From Nonomuraea jabiensis (lineage in GTDB: Bacteria; Actinomycetota; Actinomycetes; Streptosporangiales; Streptosporangiaceae), in assembly GCF_014204795.1 (NCBI RefSeq), contig NZ_JACHMB010000001.1:6708501-6772500 (forward strand): 64,000 nt of DNA. Direction: 5' to 3'. Positions 1 through 8,677 of this stretch are shown in pieces (position 1 is the stretch's first letter; every line of letters starts with the position of its first letter). The translations under genes and the position numbers were made by a program. Below the pieces are notes generated by a model that was not told the DNA's origin, ran no database searches, and saw only the letters and a program-made list of their open reading frames with translations.

Positions 1-41
1 TATATTTTCCGTCAGAAGGCGGTAGAAACAGGAGATATTTC

Positions 42-2111
42 ATGCAAGCGTTCCCTCGGGTGCTGTTCGACGAGGCCCACAGCGAGTCGTGGACCGTCCG
101 CCGCGAGGTGGCCGAGGCCATCAACCCCGCCCATCCCGACGACAACAGCTACGCCCGCGCGGCCGGGCTGCTGCGGCACCTGGGGCACACGGTCGGTGCC
201 CACACCTCCGGCGCGCTCACGCCCGAGACGCTCGCCGACCAGGACGTCCTGGTGATCGCGCACCCCTCGGGAGAGCGGTGGGAACGTACCATCGGGCAGG
301 GCAGCCCCGTCTTCACCGCCGCCGAGCTGGACGCGATCGAGTCCTTCGTCGCCGGCGGCGGCGGGCTGGTGGTGCTGGCCGAGGAGGAGCAGGACAAGTA
401 CGGCAACAACCTGCGCGAGCTGCTCGGGCGGTTCGGGGTGGGCGTGGCGCACGCCACCGTGCGCGACCCGAGGCACGCGCACCGGGACGTGGCCACCTGG
501 GTGCTCGCCGAGCCCGCGACCGGCTCCGGCCTGCTCGCCGGCGTCCGCACGGCCTGCTTCTACCGCACCGGCGTCCTCACGATCGCCAGCGAGGGCGAGG
601 GTGAGGTGCTGTTCGCGACCTCGCCGACCGCCGACCCGGCGGGCGCGCCGCTGGCCGTCGCGGTCCGGTACGGCAAGGGACGCGTGGTCGCGTTCGCCGA
701 CTCCGACCTCTTCGGCGACGACTCCATCGAGGACTACGACCACCGGCGCCTCTGGGGGAACGTGGTCACCTGGGCCGCCCGCGTCCCGGACGCCGGCGGG
801 GCCGCCGGGTCGCGCGACGAGGCCAAGGCGGCCGGGTTCGCCCGGCTCAAGGCGGCCGTCGAGGAGCTGCGGCCGCTGCAGGTCAAGGACGGCTCGGTGC
901 CGGAGGAGAAGGAGCGGGCGAAGGCGCTGGTGGCCGAGATCGGAGCGCGCCTGGGCGAAATATCGCCATATTTCCCGCATGACGCCGCGTACCTCCAGGC
1001 CGTCCAGGACGACCTGGCGAAGTGGGCCGAGCAGGACCTCGGCGTGCCCGACTTCCTCGACTCGCTCGACCTGTTCCACCCCGACACCCAGCGCGAGGAC
1101 GGGCTGGAGCACGTCGTGGTCTTCCCCATGTACACCCAGAACGGCAACCCCGCCCGCAACCTGGAGGCCGTCTGGATCCGCACGATCTGGCCGGACTGGC
1201 TGGCCGCGCTGGAGGCGGGCGGCTACGACAACCCGATGTTCGTGCCGATCGCGTTCGAGGACTTCACCTCCGGCTACGACACCCACTCCGCCGTGCTCTT
1301 CCCCGAGACGGTCGCGGTGCGGCAGGCCCCGGCCCGCTTCACCTGGGGCGGGATCTTCGCCGACCGCGAGGCCGCCAGGTTCAGGCGGGTGTCGCAGGCC
1401 GCCGCCGAGACGCTCAAGCTCGACCTGCCGCCGGACGCGGCCAGGCTGCTGGCCTCGCAGCGGCTCGCGCAGGACACGTTCGTGCTCTGGGACCTGGTCC
1501 ACGACCGCACCCACAGCCACGGGGACCTGCCGTTCGACCCGTTCATGATCAAGCAGCGGATGCCGTACTGGCTGTACTCGCTGGAGGAGCTGCGCTGCGA
1601 CCTGACCGCGTTCGGCGAGGCCGTCAAGCTGGAGGCCCAGGGCGTGCCGCACGCGCGGTACGTGCAGGTGGCGATCCTGTTCGACCGGCTGTTCAGGTTC
1701 CCGATCACCGGGGAGCGGGTGCGGAACTACGACGGGCTCGGCGGGCAGCTCCTCTTCGCCTACCTGCACCGCAACGACATCGTGCGCTGGACGGACAACC
1801 GGCTCACGATCGACTGGGAGCGGGTCGCCGACGGGGTCGCCGACCTGCGGGGCGAGGTCGAGAAGCTGTATCGCGACAGCATCGACCGGTCCAAGCTGGC
1901 GCACTGGCTGGCGGCGTACGAGCTGGTGAGCGCGTACGTGGCGCCGCACCCCGGCTCCACCTGGGCCAAGGGCGTCCAGGCGCTGCCGGAGGAGCAGAAG
2001 GCCAAGGTGGACGCGGTGCTGGCGGACGAGTTCCCGCTGAGCATGTTCTACGAGGCACTGCGCCGTAAGCTGGCCGAAGTGGTCGAATCGACTAAGGGAC
2101 TTCGCGCATGA
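42..2111 (+). CDS. DUF6421-like two-domain protein of unknown function
   Basis: The 689-residue protein has no signal peptide or membrane segment, so it is probably cytoplasmic. The first 230 or so residues look like a flavodoxin/GATase-like fold of the DUF4350/ThuA kind: early VLFDEAHSESW, then a Gly-rich turn before VVLAEEEQDKYGNN and a late YGKGRVVAFADSDLFGDD. Residues about 340-680 (HVVVFPMYTQNGNPARN onward) resemble DUF6421, a family I recall from actinomycetes; its activity is unknown. An AGGAG box lies 6 bases before the ATG. The stop overlaps the next start (ATGA), so it is translationally coupled to the SDR and the lyase, which suggests one pathway. Family name is from memory; the gene itself is certain. 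Confidence 0.8.
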   Translation: MQAFPRVLFDEAHSESWTVRREVAEAINPAHPDDNSYARAAGLLRHLGHTVGAHTSGALTPETLADQDVLVIAHPSGERWERTIGQGSPVFTAAELDAIESFVAGGGGLVVLAEEEQDKYGNNLRELLGRFGVGVAHATVRDPRHAHRDVATWVLAEPATGSGLLAGVRTACFYRTGVLTIASEGEGEVLFATSPTADPAGAPLAVAVRYGKGRVVAFADSDLFGDDSIEDYDHRRLWGNVVTWAARVPDAGGAAGSRDEAKAAGFARLKAAVEELRPLQVKDGSVPEEKERAKALVAEIGARLGEISPYFPHDAAYLQAVQDDLAKWAEQDLGVPDFLDSLDLFHPDTQREDGLEHVVVFPMYTQNGNPARNLEAVWIRTIWPDWLAALEAGGYDNPMFVPIAFEDFTSGYDTHSAVLFPETVAVRQAPARFTWGGIFADREAARFRRVSQAAAETLKLDLPPDAARLLASQRLAQDTFVLWDLVHDRTHSHGDLPFDPFMIKQRMPYWLYSLEELRCDLTAFGEAVKLEAQGVPHARYVQVAILFDRLFRFPITGERVRNYDGLGGQLLFAYLHRNDIVRWTDNRLTIDWERVADGVADLRGEVEKLYRDSIDRSKLAHWLAAYELVSAYVAPHPGSTWAKGVQALPEEQKAKVDAVLADEFPLSMFYEALRRKLAEVVESTKGLRA

Positions 2112-2737
2112 TCATTCTGGTTACGGGTGCTGGGGGGCCGACGGGGGAGGCCGTTTCCGGATATTTCCGGAAAAATGGGCATACGGTGATCGCGGTCGAC
2201 AAGGAGGACGTCGACCTGCTCGACCGCACCGCCGTACAGGGCCTGGCCGACCGGATCGAGCGCGAGCACGGCCGCGTGGACGGCGTGGTGCACCTGGTCG
2301 GCGGCTGGCGCGGCGCCGGCTCGTTCGCCGAGACCAGTCTCGACGACTGGGACCTCCTGCACGACCTGTTGATCCGCACGCTCCAGAACGTCTCGCTGGC
2401 CTTCGAGCCGCTGCTGCGGCGCAGCGACAACGGCCGCTTCGTGATCGTCTCGGCCAAGGCGGCCCAGACGCCCTCCGCCGGGGGCGCCGTCTACGCGGCG
2501 GCCAAGGCGGCGGCCGAGGCGTGGACGCTCTCCCTCGCCGACGCCCTTTCCGGCACCGGCAGCGCGGCCACCATCCTGGTGGTCAAGGCCCTGGTGAACG
2601 ACGCCATGCGGGCCGAGAGGCCCGACGCGAAGTTCGCCGGCTTCACCGACGTACACGACCTCGCGGAGGCCATCGGCGGTCTCTACGACCGCCCCGCCGC
2701 CGAGGTCAACGGCACCCGATTGGACCTTACTGCGTGA
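2108..2737 (+). CDS. SDR family NAD(P)-dependent oxidoreductase
   Basis: This 209-residue protein is a compact short-chain dehydrogenase. It has the N-terminal Rossmann glycine motif TGAGGPTG (residues 6-13), an Asp ending beta-2 (VIAVDKEDVD) that may favour NAD, and the catalytic Tyr-Lys pair in YAAAKAAAEAW. The C-terminal part is short for the family (usually about 250 residues), so the substrate loop is reduced. The ATG overlaps the stop of the upstream DUF6421-like gene by four bases, and its own stop overlaps the GTG of the downstream lyase. The substrate is not evident; the tight coupling suggests that it acts on a metabolite shared with the PLP lyase. Confidence 0.88.
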   Translation: MIILVTGAGGPTGEAVSGYFRKNGHTVIAVDKEDVDLLDRTAVQGLADRIEREHGRVDGVVHLVGGWRGAGSFAETSLDDWDLLHDLLIRTLQNVSLAFEPLLRRSDNGRFVIVSAKAAQTPSAGGAVYAAAKAAAEAWTLSLADALSGTGSAATILVVKALVNDAMRAERPDAKFAGFTDVHDLAEAIGGLYDRPAAEVNGTRLDLTA

Positions 2738-3783
2738 CTTCCCGGCACGACCCCCGGCTCAAGGCGTTCGCCAGCGACAACTACGCCGGGGTGCACCCCG
2801 AGATCCTCCAGGCCATCGCCGCCGCCAACGGCGGCCACCAGACCGCCTACGGCGAGGACGTCTACACCGAGGCCATGGGGGAGGTCTTCAAGCGGCACTT
2901 CGGCGAGCAGGCGCAGGCCTGGCCGGTCTTCAACGGCACGGCCGCGAACGTCGTCTCCCTGCGTTCGATGACCGCCCACTGGGAGGCGGTCATCTGCGCC
3001 GAAAGCGCCCACATCAACACCGACGAGGGCGGGGCGCCCGAGGTGGCGGGCGGCATCAAGCTGCTCACCGTGCCCACGCCCGACGGCAAGCTCACGCCGG
3101 AGCTGATCGACCGGCAGGCGTGGGGGTTCGGCGACGTGCACCGGGCGCAGCCGCGCGTGGTGTCCATCTCCAACACCACCGAGCTCGGCACCCTGTACAC
3201 GGCCGACGAGATCGCGGCGATCTGCTCGCACGCCCACGAGCTGGGGCTGCTCGTCCACCTCGACGGCTCCCGCCTCACCAACGCCGCCGCCGCCCTCGAC
3301 GTCCCGCTGCGGGCCCTCACGACGGACGTGGGGGTGGACGTGCTCTCCTTCGGCGGCACCAAGATCGGGCTGCTGTACGGCGAGGCCGTCGTCGTCCTGA
3401 ATCCCGCCGCCGCCAGCGGGGTCGACTACCTCCGCAAGACGTTCATGCAGCTGTCGTCGAAGATGCGCTTCGTGTCGGCGCAGTTCGAGGCGCTGCTGTC
3501 GGGGGACCTGTGGCTGCGCAACGCCCGCCAGGCCAACGCCATGGGCCGGCGCCTGGCCCAGGCGGTCGGCGGCATCCCGGGGGTGAGGCTGACCCGGCCG
3601 GTGGAGGCGAACGCCGTCTTCGCGATCCTGCCCAGGGACGTGACCGAGCGGCTGGCCAAGCGGTTCCGGTTCTACACCTGGAACGAGGCGACGGGGGAGG
3701 TGCGGTGGATGTGCGCCTTCGACACGACGGAGGCCGACGTGGACGCCTTCGCCGCCGCCCTGGCCGAGGAGATGCTCGCGTAG
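2734..3783 (+). CDS. Threonine aldolase / beta-eliminating lyase family PLP enzyme
   Basis: The 349-residue protein belongs to the fold-type I PLP enzymes of the low-specificity L-threonine aldolase group. Visible marks are ASDNYAGVHPEI at the N terminus, HLDGSRLTNAAAAL (cofactor Asp) and SFGGTKIGLLYGEA, whose Lys should bind PLP. Such enzymes split threonine or other beta-hydroxy amino acids into glycine plus an aldehyde. I chose the GTG at 2734 because it overlaps the SDR stop (GTGA) and the family homology begins right after it; an open frame continues upstream but lies inside the SDR gene. It closes a three-gene operon. The true substrate may differ from threonine, given the unusual partners. 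Confidence 0.88.
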   Translation: MTSRHDPRLKAFASDNYAGVHPEILQAIAAANGGHQTAYGEDVYTEAMGEVFKRHFGEQAQAWPVFNGTAANVVSLRSMTAHWEAVICAESAHINTDEGGAPEVAGGIKLLTVPTPDGKLTPELIDRQAWGFGDVHRAQPRVVSISNTTELGTLYTADEIAAICSHAHELGLLVHLDGSRLTNAAAALDVPLRALTTDVGVDVLSFGGTKIGLLYGEAVVVLNPAAASGVDYLRKTFMQLSSKMRFVSAQFEALLSGDLWLRNARQANAMGRRLAQAVGGIPGVRLTRPVEANAVFAILPRDVTERLAKRFRFYTWNEATGEVRWMCAFDTTEADVDAFAAALAEEMLA

Positions 3784-3787
3784 GTCG

Positions 3788-5209
3788 TCACGACTTGCGG
3801 GGGTCGGCCCGCAGGGCGAGGCGGGCCGCCTGCCAGCCGCCCATCCCGTGTACCGACGGGCCGGGTGGGGTGGAGGCCGAGCAGAGGAAGACGCCCGGCA
3901 GCGGGGTGCGCCACGGCGCCGGGGACCAGACGGGGCGGCGGAGGAACTGGATCAGGCTGGTGAGGCCCCCGGTGATGTCGCCCCCCACCAGGTTGGGGTT
4001 GGCGGCTTCCAGGGCGGCGGGGCCCATCGTGTGGCGGGCCAGGACGCGGTCGCGGAAGCCGGGCGCGTACCGCTCGATCTGGGTCTCGATGGCGTCCGTC
4101 ATGTCCACGTCCGAGCCGGCGGGCACGTGGCAGTACGCCCAGAACGTGTGCCCGCCCCTCGTCGGATCCGCCGCGTACGGCTGGACCGCCAGCACGTACG
4201 GCCGGGGCGAGTGCCGGCCGGCGTTCGTCTCCGCCTCGCTCAGCGCGATCTCCTCCAGCGTCCCGCCCAGGTGCACCGTGCCCGCCTCGGCCACCGCCGG
4301 GTCCCGCCACGGCACCGGCCCGTCCAGGGCCCAGTCCATCTTGAAGACGCCGGGACCGTACCGGAAGCGCGCGAGCCGCCGCCGGTAGCCCGCCGGGAGG
4401 TCCGCCATCGCGAGGAACTGCCGGGGCGAGACGTCCAGCACCACCGTCGGCGCGGACAGCTCCGACAGCCGACGCACGCGGTGGCCGGTGACCGCCTCCC
4501 CGCCCAGCGACCTGAGCTCCGCCACCAGCGCGTCGGCCAGCACCTGCGACCCGCCCCGCACCAGCGGCCAGCCCGCCAGGTGGGCCAGGGACGCCAGCAT
4601 CAGCCCGTATCCGGCGGTAATGGGCGCGCGCAGGTCCCGTACGGAGTGGGCGGCCATGCCCGCGACGAGCGCCCGCCCCTCCACGGTGCTGAACGCCCGC
4701 CGGGCGAACGTCGTGGCAGGCAGGGCCGCCGCGAGCCCGAACCTGGCCGCCTGCGCGAACGTACGCGCCCCCGCCCCCGCGGTCCGCCACGGGCCGAGCG
4801 GCTTGAGGAACAGGTCCACCAGCGGGAGCCCGGCGCCGGCCGCCGCGCCCACGGTCGCCAGCCACGCGCCCGCGTCGCGGCCCAGGCCCTGGGCGGTGCG
4901 GCGGGCGTCGCGGTGCACGAGTGCGGCGGGACGGCCGTCGAGCGGGTGGGCCACCGGCACCGGGGGATGGACGAACTCCACGCCAGGCAGGTCCAGCGCC
5001 CGCATCGCGGGAGACGCCACGGCCATCGCCATCACCGTCGCGCACAGGTCGTGCACCCGCCCCGGCAGCGTCAGCTCGCCGGAGCGCAGCCCGCCGCCGA
5101 ACCGGTCGGCGGCCTCCAGCAGCAGCACCCTGCGCCCGGCGCGGGCGAGCGTGACGGCGGCGACGAGCCCGTTGGGCCCGGAGCCGACCACGACCGCATC
5201 GGCGTCCAC
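3788..5209 (-). CDS. Phytoene desaturase-like FAD-dependent oxidoreductase
   Basis: The 473-residue protein starts with a dinucleotide-binding motif VVVGSGPNGLVAAVTLARAG and carries the GGGLRSGELTLPG segment typical of the CrtI/phytoene-desaturase-like NAD(P)/FAD oxidoreductases. A C-terminal FAD motif is seen in GVFLCSASTPPGPSVHGMGGWQAA. Many actinomycete members are not carotenoid enzymes, and no other carotenoid gene is nearby, so I leave the substrate open. The GTG start lies 3 bases after the stop of the upstream DUF305 gene, so both are likely one transcript. The downstream neighbour converges from the other strand with a 4-base gap. Confidence 0.85.
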   Translation of the reverse strand: MDADAVVVGSGPNGLVAAVTLARAGRRVLLLEAADRFGGGLRSGELTLPGRVHDLCATVMAMAVASPAMRALDLPGVEFVHPPVPVAHPLDGRPAALVHRDARRTAQGLGRDAGAWLATVGAAAGAGLPLVDLFLKPLGPWRTAGAGARTFAQAARFGLAAALPATTFARRAFSTVEGRALVAGMAAHSVRDLRAPITAGYGLMLASLAHLAGWPLVRGGSQVLADALVAELRSLGGEAVTGHRVRRLSELSAPTVVLDVSPRQFLAMADLPAGYRRRLARFRYGPGVFKMDWALDGPVPWRDPAVAEAGTVHLGGTLEEIALSEAETNAGRHSPRPYVLAVQPYAADPTRGGHTFWAYCHVPAGSDVDMTDAIETQIERYAPGFRDRVLARHTMGPAALEAANPNLVGGDITGGLTSLIQFLRRPVWSPAPWRTPLPGVFLCSASTPPGPSVHGMGGWQAARLALRADPRKS

Positions 5210-5212
5210 GGT

Positions 5213-5860
5213 TTACTGGGGCTTGAGGATCGACGGGTAGGGCTGCGCGCCCCGCTGCTTGAGCAACTCCGTCATGAGCTTGATCTCCCCGCTCTGCCCC
5301 TGGACGATCTTCTGCGCCATGCTGACGACCTCGGCGCGCGTGGACAGCTTGAGCAGCCCCTCGGCCATCTGCACACCGCCCTCGTGGTGGCGGATCATCA
5401 GCTGCAGGAACAGCACCTCGGCCTGCGTGCCCTGCGCCTCCTTGAGCCGGGTCAGCTCCTGCGGCGTGGCCATGCCGGGCATGGAGCCGGGCGCGGCCCC
5501 GCTGGCGGGCGTCGCGGCGCCGCCGTGCCCGTGGCCGCTCATCCAGGCCATCGGCTTCTGGTCGCTCGCCTGGTCGAGCCCCCACTGCTGCAGCCAGCCC
5601 AGGAACATGCCGCGCTGGTTGGCCTGGGTGTTGATGATGTCGAAGGCCAGGGTCCTGATCTCCTTGGCCGGGCCCTTGTCCCTGACGATGAACGACATGT
5701 CCACGGCCTGGGCGTGGTGCGCGGCCATGTCGCGGGCGAAGCCGGCCTCGGGCGAGCTGTCGCCGGGCGTGCCGTCGCGGCCGAACAGGAAGAACGCGGC
5801 CAGGGCGAGGACCAGCACGCCGCAGACGATCAGGATGGGTTTACTCGCGGGTTTTTCCAT
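5213..5860 (-). CDS. DUF305 domain protein, membrane-anchored, probably copper-binding
   Basis: The 215-residue protein has an N-terminal membrane anchor (residues about 8-26, ILIVCGVLVLALAAFFLF) followed by an extracytoplasmic DUF305 domain. The domain shows both hallmark metal-ligand clusters: DMAAHHAQAVDM near the start and MIRHHEGGVQMAEG later, with a His/Gly-rich linker between them. DUF305 proteins such as cyanobacterial CopM bind copper; that is family knowledge. It precedes the FAD oxidoreductase gene by 3 bases and is divergent from the DUF3105 gene, a pairing often seen in actinomycetes. A 12-bp palindrome lies in the shared promoter region. Confidence 0.88.
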   Translation of the reverse strand: MEKPASKPILIVCGVLVLALAAFFLFGRDGTPGDSSPEAGFARDMAAHHAQAVDMSFIVRDKGPAKEIRTLAFDIINTQANQRGMFLGWLQQWGLDQASDQKPMAWMSGHGHGGAATPASGAAPGSMPGMATPQELTRLKEAQGTQAEVLFLQLMIRHHEGGVQMAEGLLKLSTRAEVVSMAQKIVQGQSGEIKLMTELLKQRGAQPYPSILKPQ

Positions 5861-5899
5861 GGCCCGTCCAGCGTACCCACCAAAGGTGTCGTGATCGGA

Positions 5900-5911
5900 C
5901 GCTTATAAGCG
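5900..5911. promoter_or_regulatory. Perfect 12-bp palindrome in the DUF305/DUF3105 divergent promoter region
   Basis: CGCTTATAAGCG is a perfect palindrome near the middle of the 116-base divergent spacer. It is AT-richer than its surroundings and could be an operator or part of a -10 region for either gene. No regulator is assigned. Confidence 0.4.
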
Positions 5912-5976
5912 CCTTATTCTCCGCATACGCGTGGAGGCAATAGGGTGACCGGAGTTGGTACGCCGATGGAGGAACG

Positions 5977-6690
5977 ATGACGAAGGAGAAGGCGCAGGCG
6001 AGGCGCGAGCATCTTGCGAAGATGCGGGCCGAGCAGAAGCGCAAACAACGCCGCGCCGCGCTGCTCATGTGGGGGACGGGCGGTCTGATCATCGTGGTGC
6101 TCGTCGGCGTGGTCGGCTTCTACCTGGTCAAGCAGGCCAGGGAGACCTCGCTGGACGCCGTGGCCAATTACAAGTACGAGGCCGGGCAGCACGTGTGGAA
6201 CGCGGTCACCTACAAGGAGACCCCGCCGGTGGGCGGCCAGCACAACAACTACTGGCAGGCGTGCTCGATCTACGACAAGCCCATCCACAACGAGCACGCC
6301 GTGCACTCCCTGGAGCACGGGGCCGTCTGGATCACCTACCGGCCCGACCTGCCCAAGGCGCAGGTCGACAAGCTGAAGGAAGTGGCGACGTCCACGGGCC
6401 AGCAGGACTACATGCTGGTCAGTCCGTACCCCAACCTGCCCGCGCCGGTGGTCGCGTCGTCGTGGGGGCACCAGCTCAAGCTGAACGACCCGGCCGACCC
6501 GAAGCTGGGCGCGTTCATCAAGAAGTACCAGAACGGGAAGGACACGCCGGAGCCCGGCGCCACGTGCGGTGGTGAGGACGCCATCACGACGACGGCCGAC
6601 CAGGCGCCGCTGCCGCCGGAGCCGAAGGGCAACCAGCAGCAGCCGCCGATGGAGACCATCTCGCCGTCGCCCAGCCAGTCGCAGAAGTAG
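5977..6690 (+). CDS. DUF3105 domain protein, single-pass membrane
   Basis: The 237-residue protein begins with a basic, charged stretch (residues 1-27, rich in Lys/Arg/Glu), then one membrane helix (about 29-49), then an exported DUF3105 domain with VGGQHNNYWQACSIYDK and the signature HAVHSLEHGAVWITYRPDL. Conserved His residues in this signature could be metal ligands. The last 40 residues are Pro/Gln/Ser-rich and probably disordered. A GGAGG box lies 5 bases before the ATG. It is divergent from the DUF305 gene; I infer a shared role in metal handling or cell-surface redox work, but no function is proven for the family. Confidence 0.88.
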   Translation: MTKEKAQARREHLAKMRAEQKRKQRRAALLMWGTGGLIIVVLVGVVGFYLVKQARETSLDAVANYKYEAGQHVWNAVTYKETPPVGGQHNNYWQACSIYDKPIHNEHAVHSLEHGAVWITYRPDLPKAQVDKLKEVATSTGQQDYMLVSPYPNLPAPVVASSWGHQLKLNDPADPKLGAFIKKYQNGKDTPEPGATCGGEDAITTTADQAPLPPEPKGNQQQPPMETISPSPSQSQK

Positions 6691-6764
6691 CCCGCAGGGG
6701 CCGGTGGGCATCGGCCGGAGCGAGGAGCGGCCGTACGCCGGAGGGGCGGGTGGGTGGCCCCTTC

Positions 6765-6791
6765 GGCGGCCCCTTCGACGGGGTGGCCGCC
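6765..6791. terminator. GC-rich hairpin between convergent genes
   Basis: GGCGGCCCC (6765-6773) pairs with GGGG and GGCCGCC (6780-6791), leaving one bulged T and a short loop. It sits between the convergent DUF3105 and EF-hand genes and has no T-run, as is usual for actinomycete terminators. It may serve both strands. Confidence 0.45.
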
Positions 6792-6836
6792 CCTTCGTGG
6801 GTGTGGGCACTCCGGCCGACGCCCGTGACGGGGGTC

Positions 6837-7340
6837 TCACACCCCGTCGATGAGGAGGCCCTGGCGGGCGCGGGCGTACTCCTCGAAGGAGATGCGGCCG
6901 TCTCCGTCGGCGTCCACCCGGGAGAAGGCCGCGGCGAGGTCGGTGTCCGCGCGGTTCCAGACGGTGCGGAAGTCCTCCATGGTGATCCAGCCGTCGCCGT
7001 CGCGGTCGGCGACGGCGAAGGTGGCCCGGCTGATCGGCGCGAGCACGGCTTCGAGCGCGCCCGTGCGTACCAGCGACTCGAAGGACGTGACGTACTCCTC
7101 CTTGCTGATCTTGCCGTCGCGGTCGGTGTCGAGGGCCCGGGCGTGGGTGTCCCAGGCGTTGAGGAAGGCGTTGACGACCGCCTCGGCCTCGGGCGCGTCC
7201 GCGCGCACGCCGGTCTGCTCCAGCCGCCGCTGGGCCAGCGCCAGGTAGTCGTATCTGGTCAGGAAGCCGTCGCCGTCGGCGTCCAAGTCCTTGAAGTTGC
7301 GCTCCGCGCTCTCGCGGAAGCTGCTCTTCTGCGCCATCAT
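6837..7340 (-). CDS. Four-EF-hand calcium-binding protein, calerythrin-like
   Basis: The 167-residue acidic protein has four EF-hand loops in two pairs: DADGDGFLTRYDY, DTDRDGKISKEEY, DRDGDGWITMEDF and DADGDGRISFEEY. All have Asp at loop positions 1, 3 and 5, Gly at 6 and an acidic residue at 12, except that loop 1 (Tyr-Asp) and loop 3 (Asp) depart from Glu at position 12. Length and layout match the calerythrin/CasA group of actinomycete calcium-binding proteins, which are cytosolic and thought to buffer or sense calcium. There is no signal peptide. A striking double palindrome lies 11-47 bases upstream of the start and probably controls it. Confidence 0.9.
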   Translation of the reverse strand: MMAQKSSFRESAERNFKDLDADGDGFLTRYDYLALAQRRLEQTGVRADAPEAEAVVNAFLNAWDTHARALDTDRDGKISKEEYVTSFESLVRTGALEAVLAPISRATFAVADRDGDGWITMEDFRTVWNRADTDLAAAFSRVDADGDGRISFEEYARARQGLLIDGV

Positions 7341-7350
7341 GACTCCGATC

Positions 7351-7387
7351 AGTTACTCTAAGTAGTCTATCGCTACTTAGAGTAACT
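7351..7387. promoter_or_regulatory. Perfect 15-bp inverted repeat containing two TACTNNNAGTA boxes
   Basis: AGTTACTCTAAGTAG (7351-7365) and its exact reverse complement CTACTTAGAGTAACT (7373-7387) flank a 7-base loop. Each arm is itself a TACTNNNAGTA dyad, at 7354-7364 and 7374-7384, with centres exactly 20 bp apart (two helical turns). The AT-rich composition differs sharply from neighbouring DNA. It lies upstream of the EF-hand gene and downstream of ald, both on the minus strand. I favour a tandem operator for the EF-hand promoter over a terminator. Confidence 0.6.
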
Positions 7388-7413
7388 CGCACCGGATGTG
7401 ATGGACAGAAGGC

Positions 7414-8529
7414 TCACGAAAGAGCGTCTTCGGCGGGCGTCCACTCCAGACCGTGCGCCTCGGCCACCGGGCGGCTGGTCAGCCGGCCGTCGTGGGTGCT
7501 CAGGCCCAGCGCGAGCGCCCGGTCCTCGCGCATGGCCCGCTGCCAGCCCAGGTCGGCGATGGCCAGCGCGTACGGCAGCGTCACGTTCGTCAGCGCGAAC
7601 GTCGAGGTGTGCGGCACCGCGCCGGGCATGTTGGCCACGCAGTAGAAGATCGAGCCGTGCACCCGGTACGTGGGCCGCTCGTGCGTGGTCGGCCGGGAGT
7701 CCTCGAAGCAGCCGCCCTGGTCGATCGCGATGTCCACCAGCACCGAGCCCGGCTTCATCCGGCTCACCAGGTCGTTGCTCACCAGCGTCGGCGCCTTGGC
7801 GCCCGGCACCAGCACCGCGCCGATGACCAGGTCGGCCTCCAGCACCGCCTGCTCGATCTCCAAGGTGTTGGAGGCGACGGTCTGGCAGTGGCCCTGGTAG
7901 ATCAGGTCGGCCTGGCGCAGCTTGTCGATGTTGTTGTCGAGCAGCAGCACCTCGGCCTGCATGCCGAGGGCGATGGCGGCGGCGTTCATGCCGGACACGC
8001 CGGCTCCGATGACCACGGCCTGCGCCGCGCGCACGCCGGAGACGCCTCCCATCAGCACGCCCCTGCCGCCTCCCGAGCGCATCAGGTGGTACGCGCCCAC
8101 CTGCGGCGCCAGCCTGCCCGCCACCTCCGACATGGGCGCGAGCAGGGGCAGCGCCCCGTTGGCCGTCTGGACGGTCTCGTAGGCGACGGCGGTGCTGCCG
8201 GAGTCGAGCAGGGCCTGCGTGCAGGGCCTCGACGCGGCCAGGTGCAGGTACGTGAACAGCACCTGCCCCTTGCGCAGCCGGTGGTACTCCTCCGGCACCG
8301 GCTCCTTCACCTTCATGACCATGTCGGCGGCCGCCCAGACCTCGTCGGCGTCCGGGACCATGACGGCTCCGGCCGCGGCGAAGTCGTCGTCGGGGATCGC
8401 GGAGCCGACGCCCGCCCCCTGTTCCACGAAGACCCGATGGCCGTGGCGGACGAACTCGTGCACTCCGGCCGGGGTCAGGGCCACCCGATATTCGCTGTTC
8501 TTGAGCTCTTTCGGAACACCGACTTTCAT
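7414..8529 (-). CDS. ald: Alanine dehydrogenase
   Basis: The 371-residue enzyme interconverts L-alanine and pyruvate plus ammonia using NAD. It begins with the family signature MKVGVPKELKNSEYRVALTP, has the pyruvate-binding/catalytic region KVKEPVPEEYHRLR followed by TYLHLAAS (catalytic His), and the NAD-binding motif VVIGAGVSGMNAAAIA with the acidic beta-2 end LLLDNN. Length matches the usual 370-372 residues, so it looks intact. It is divergent from the Excalibur gene, with 148 bases between starts. It would feed nitrogen and carbon flow during alanine use or oxygen limitation; regulation is not visible. Confidence 0.95.
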   Translation of the reverse strand: MKVGVPKELKNSEYRVALTPAGVHEFVRHGHRVFVEQGAGVGSAIPDDDFAAAGAVMVPDADEVWAAADMVMKVKEPVPEEYHRLRKGQVLFTYLHLAASRPCTQALLDSGSTAVAYETVQTANGALPLLAPMSEVAGRLAPQVGAYHLMRSGGGRGVLMGGVSGVRAAQAVVIGAGVSGMNAAAIALGMQAEVLLLDNNIDKLRQADLIYQGHCQTVASNTLEIEQAVLEADLVIGAVLVPGAKAPTLVSNDLVSRMKPGSVLVDIAIDQGGCFEDSRPTTHERPTYRVHGSIFYCVANMPGAVPHTSTFALTNVTLPYALAIADLGWQRAMREDRALALGLSTHDGRLTSRPVAEAHGLEWTPAEDALS

Positions 8530-8677
8530 GGGCGAACTCTTCTCGCTCTTGTGCGCTTACGCCTCCATTCTTCCTCTCTCCCCCGAATAGGTGAGGATTA
8601 TCGGGCTGATTACCCCGGTGCCGCCGTACCTCGATAGGCTCACCGGCAGTCCGAACGTCAGGATGGGATCGCCATAG

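Noticed and set aside
3788..5209. Carotenoid phytoene desaturase (crtI)
   Set aside because: The fold matches, but no crtB, crtE or lycopene cyclase is nearby; the neighbours are metal-type proteins, so the specific name is not supported.
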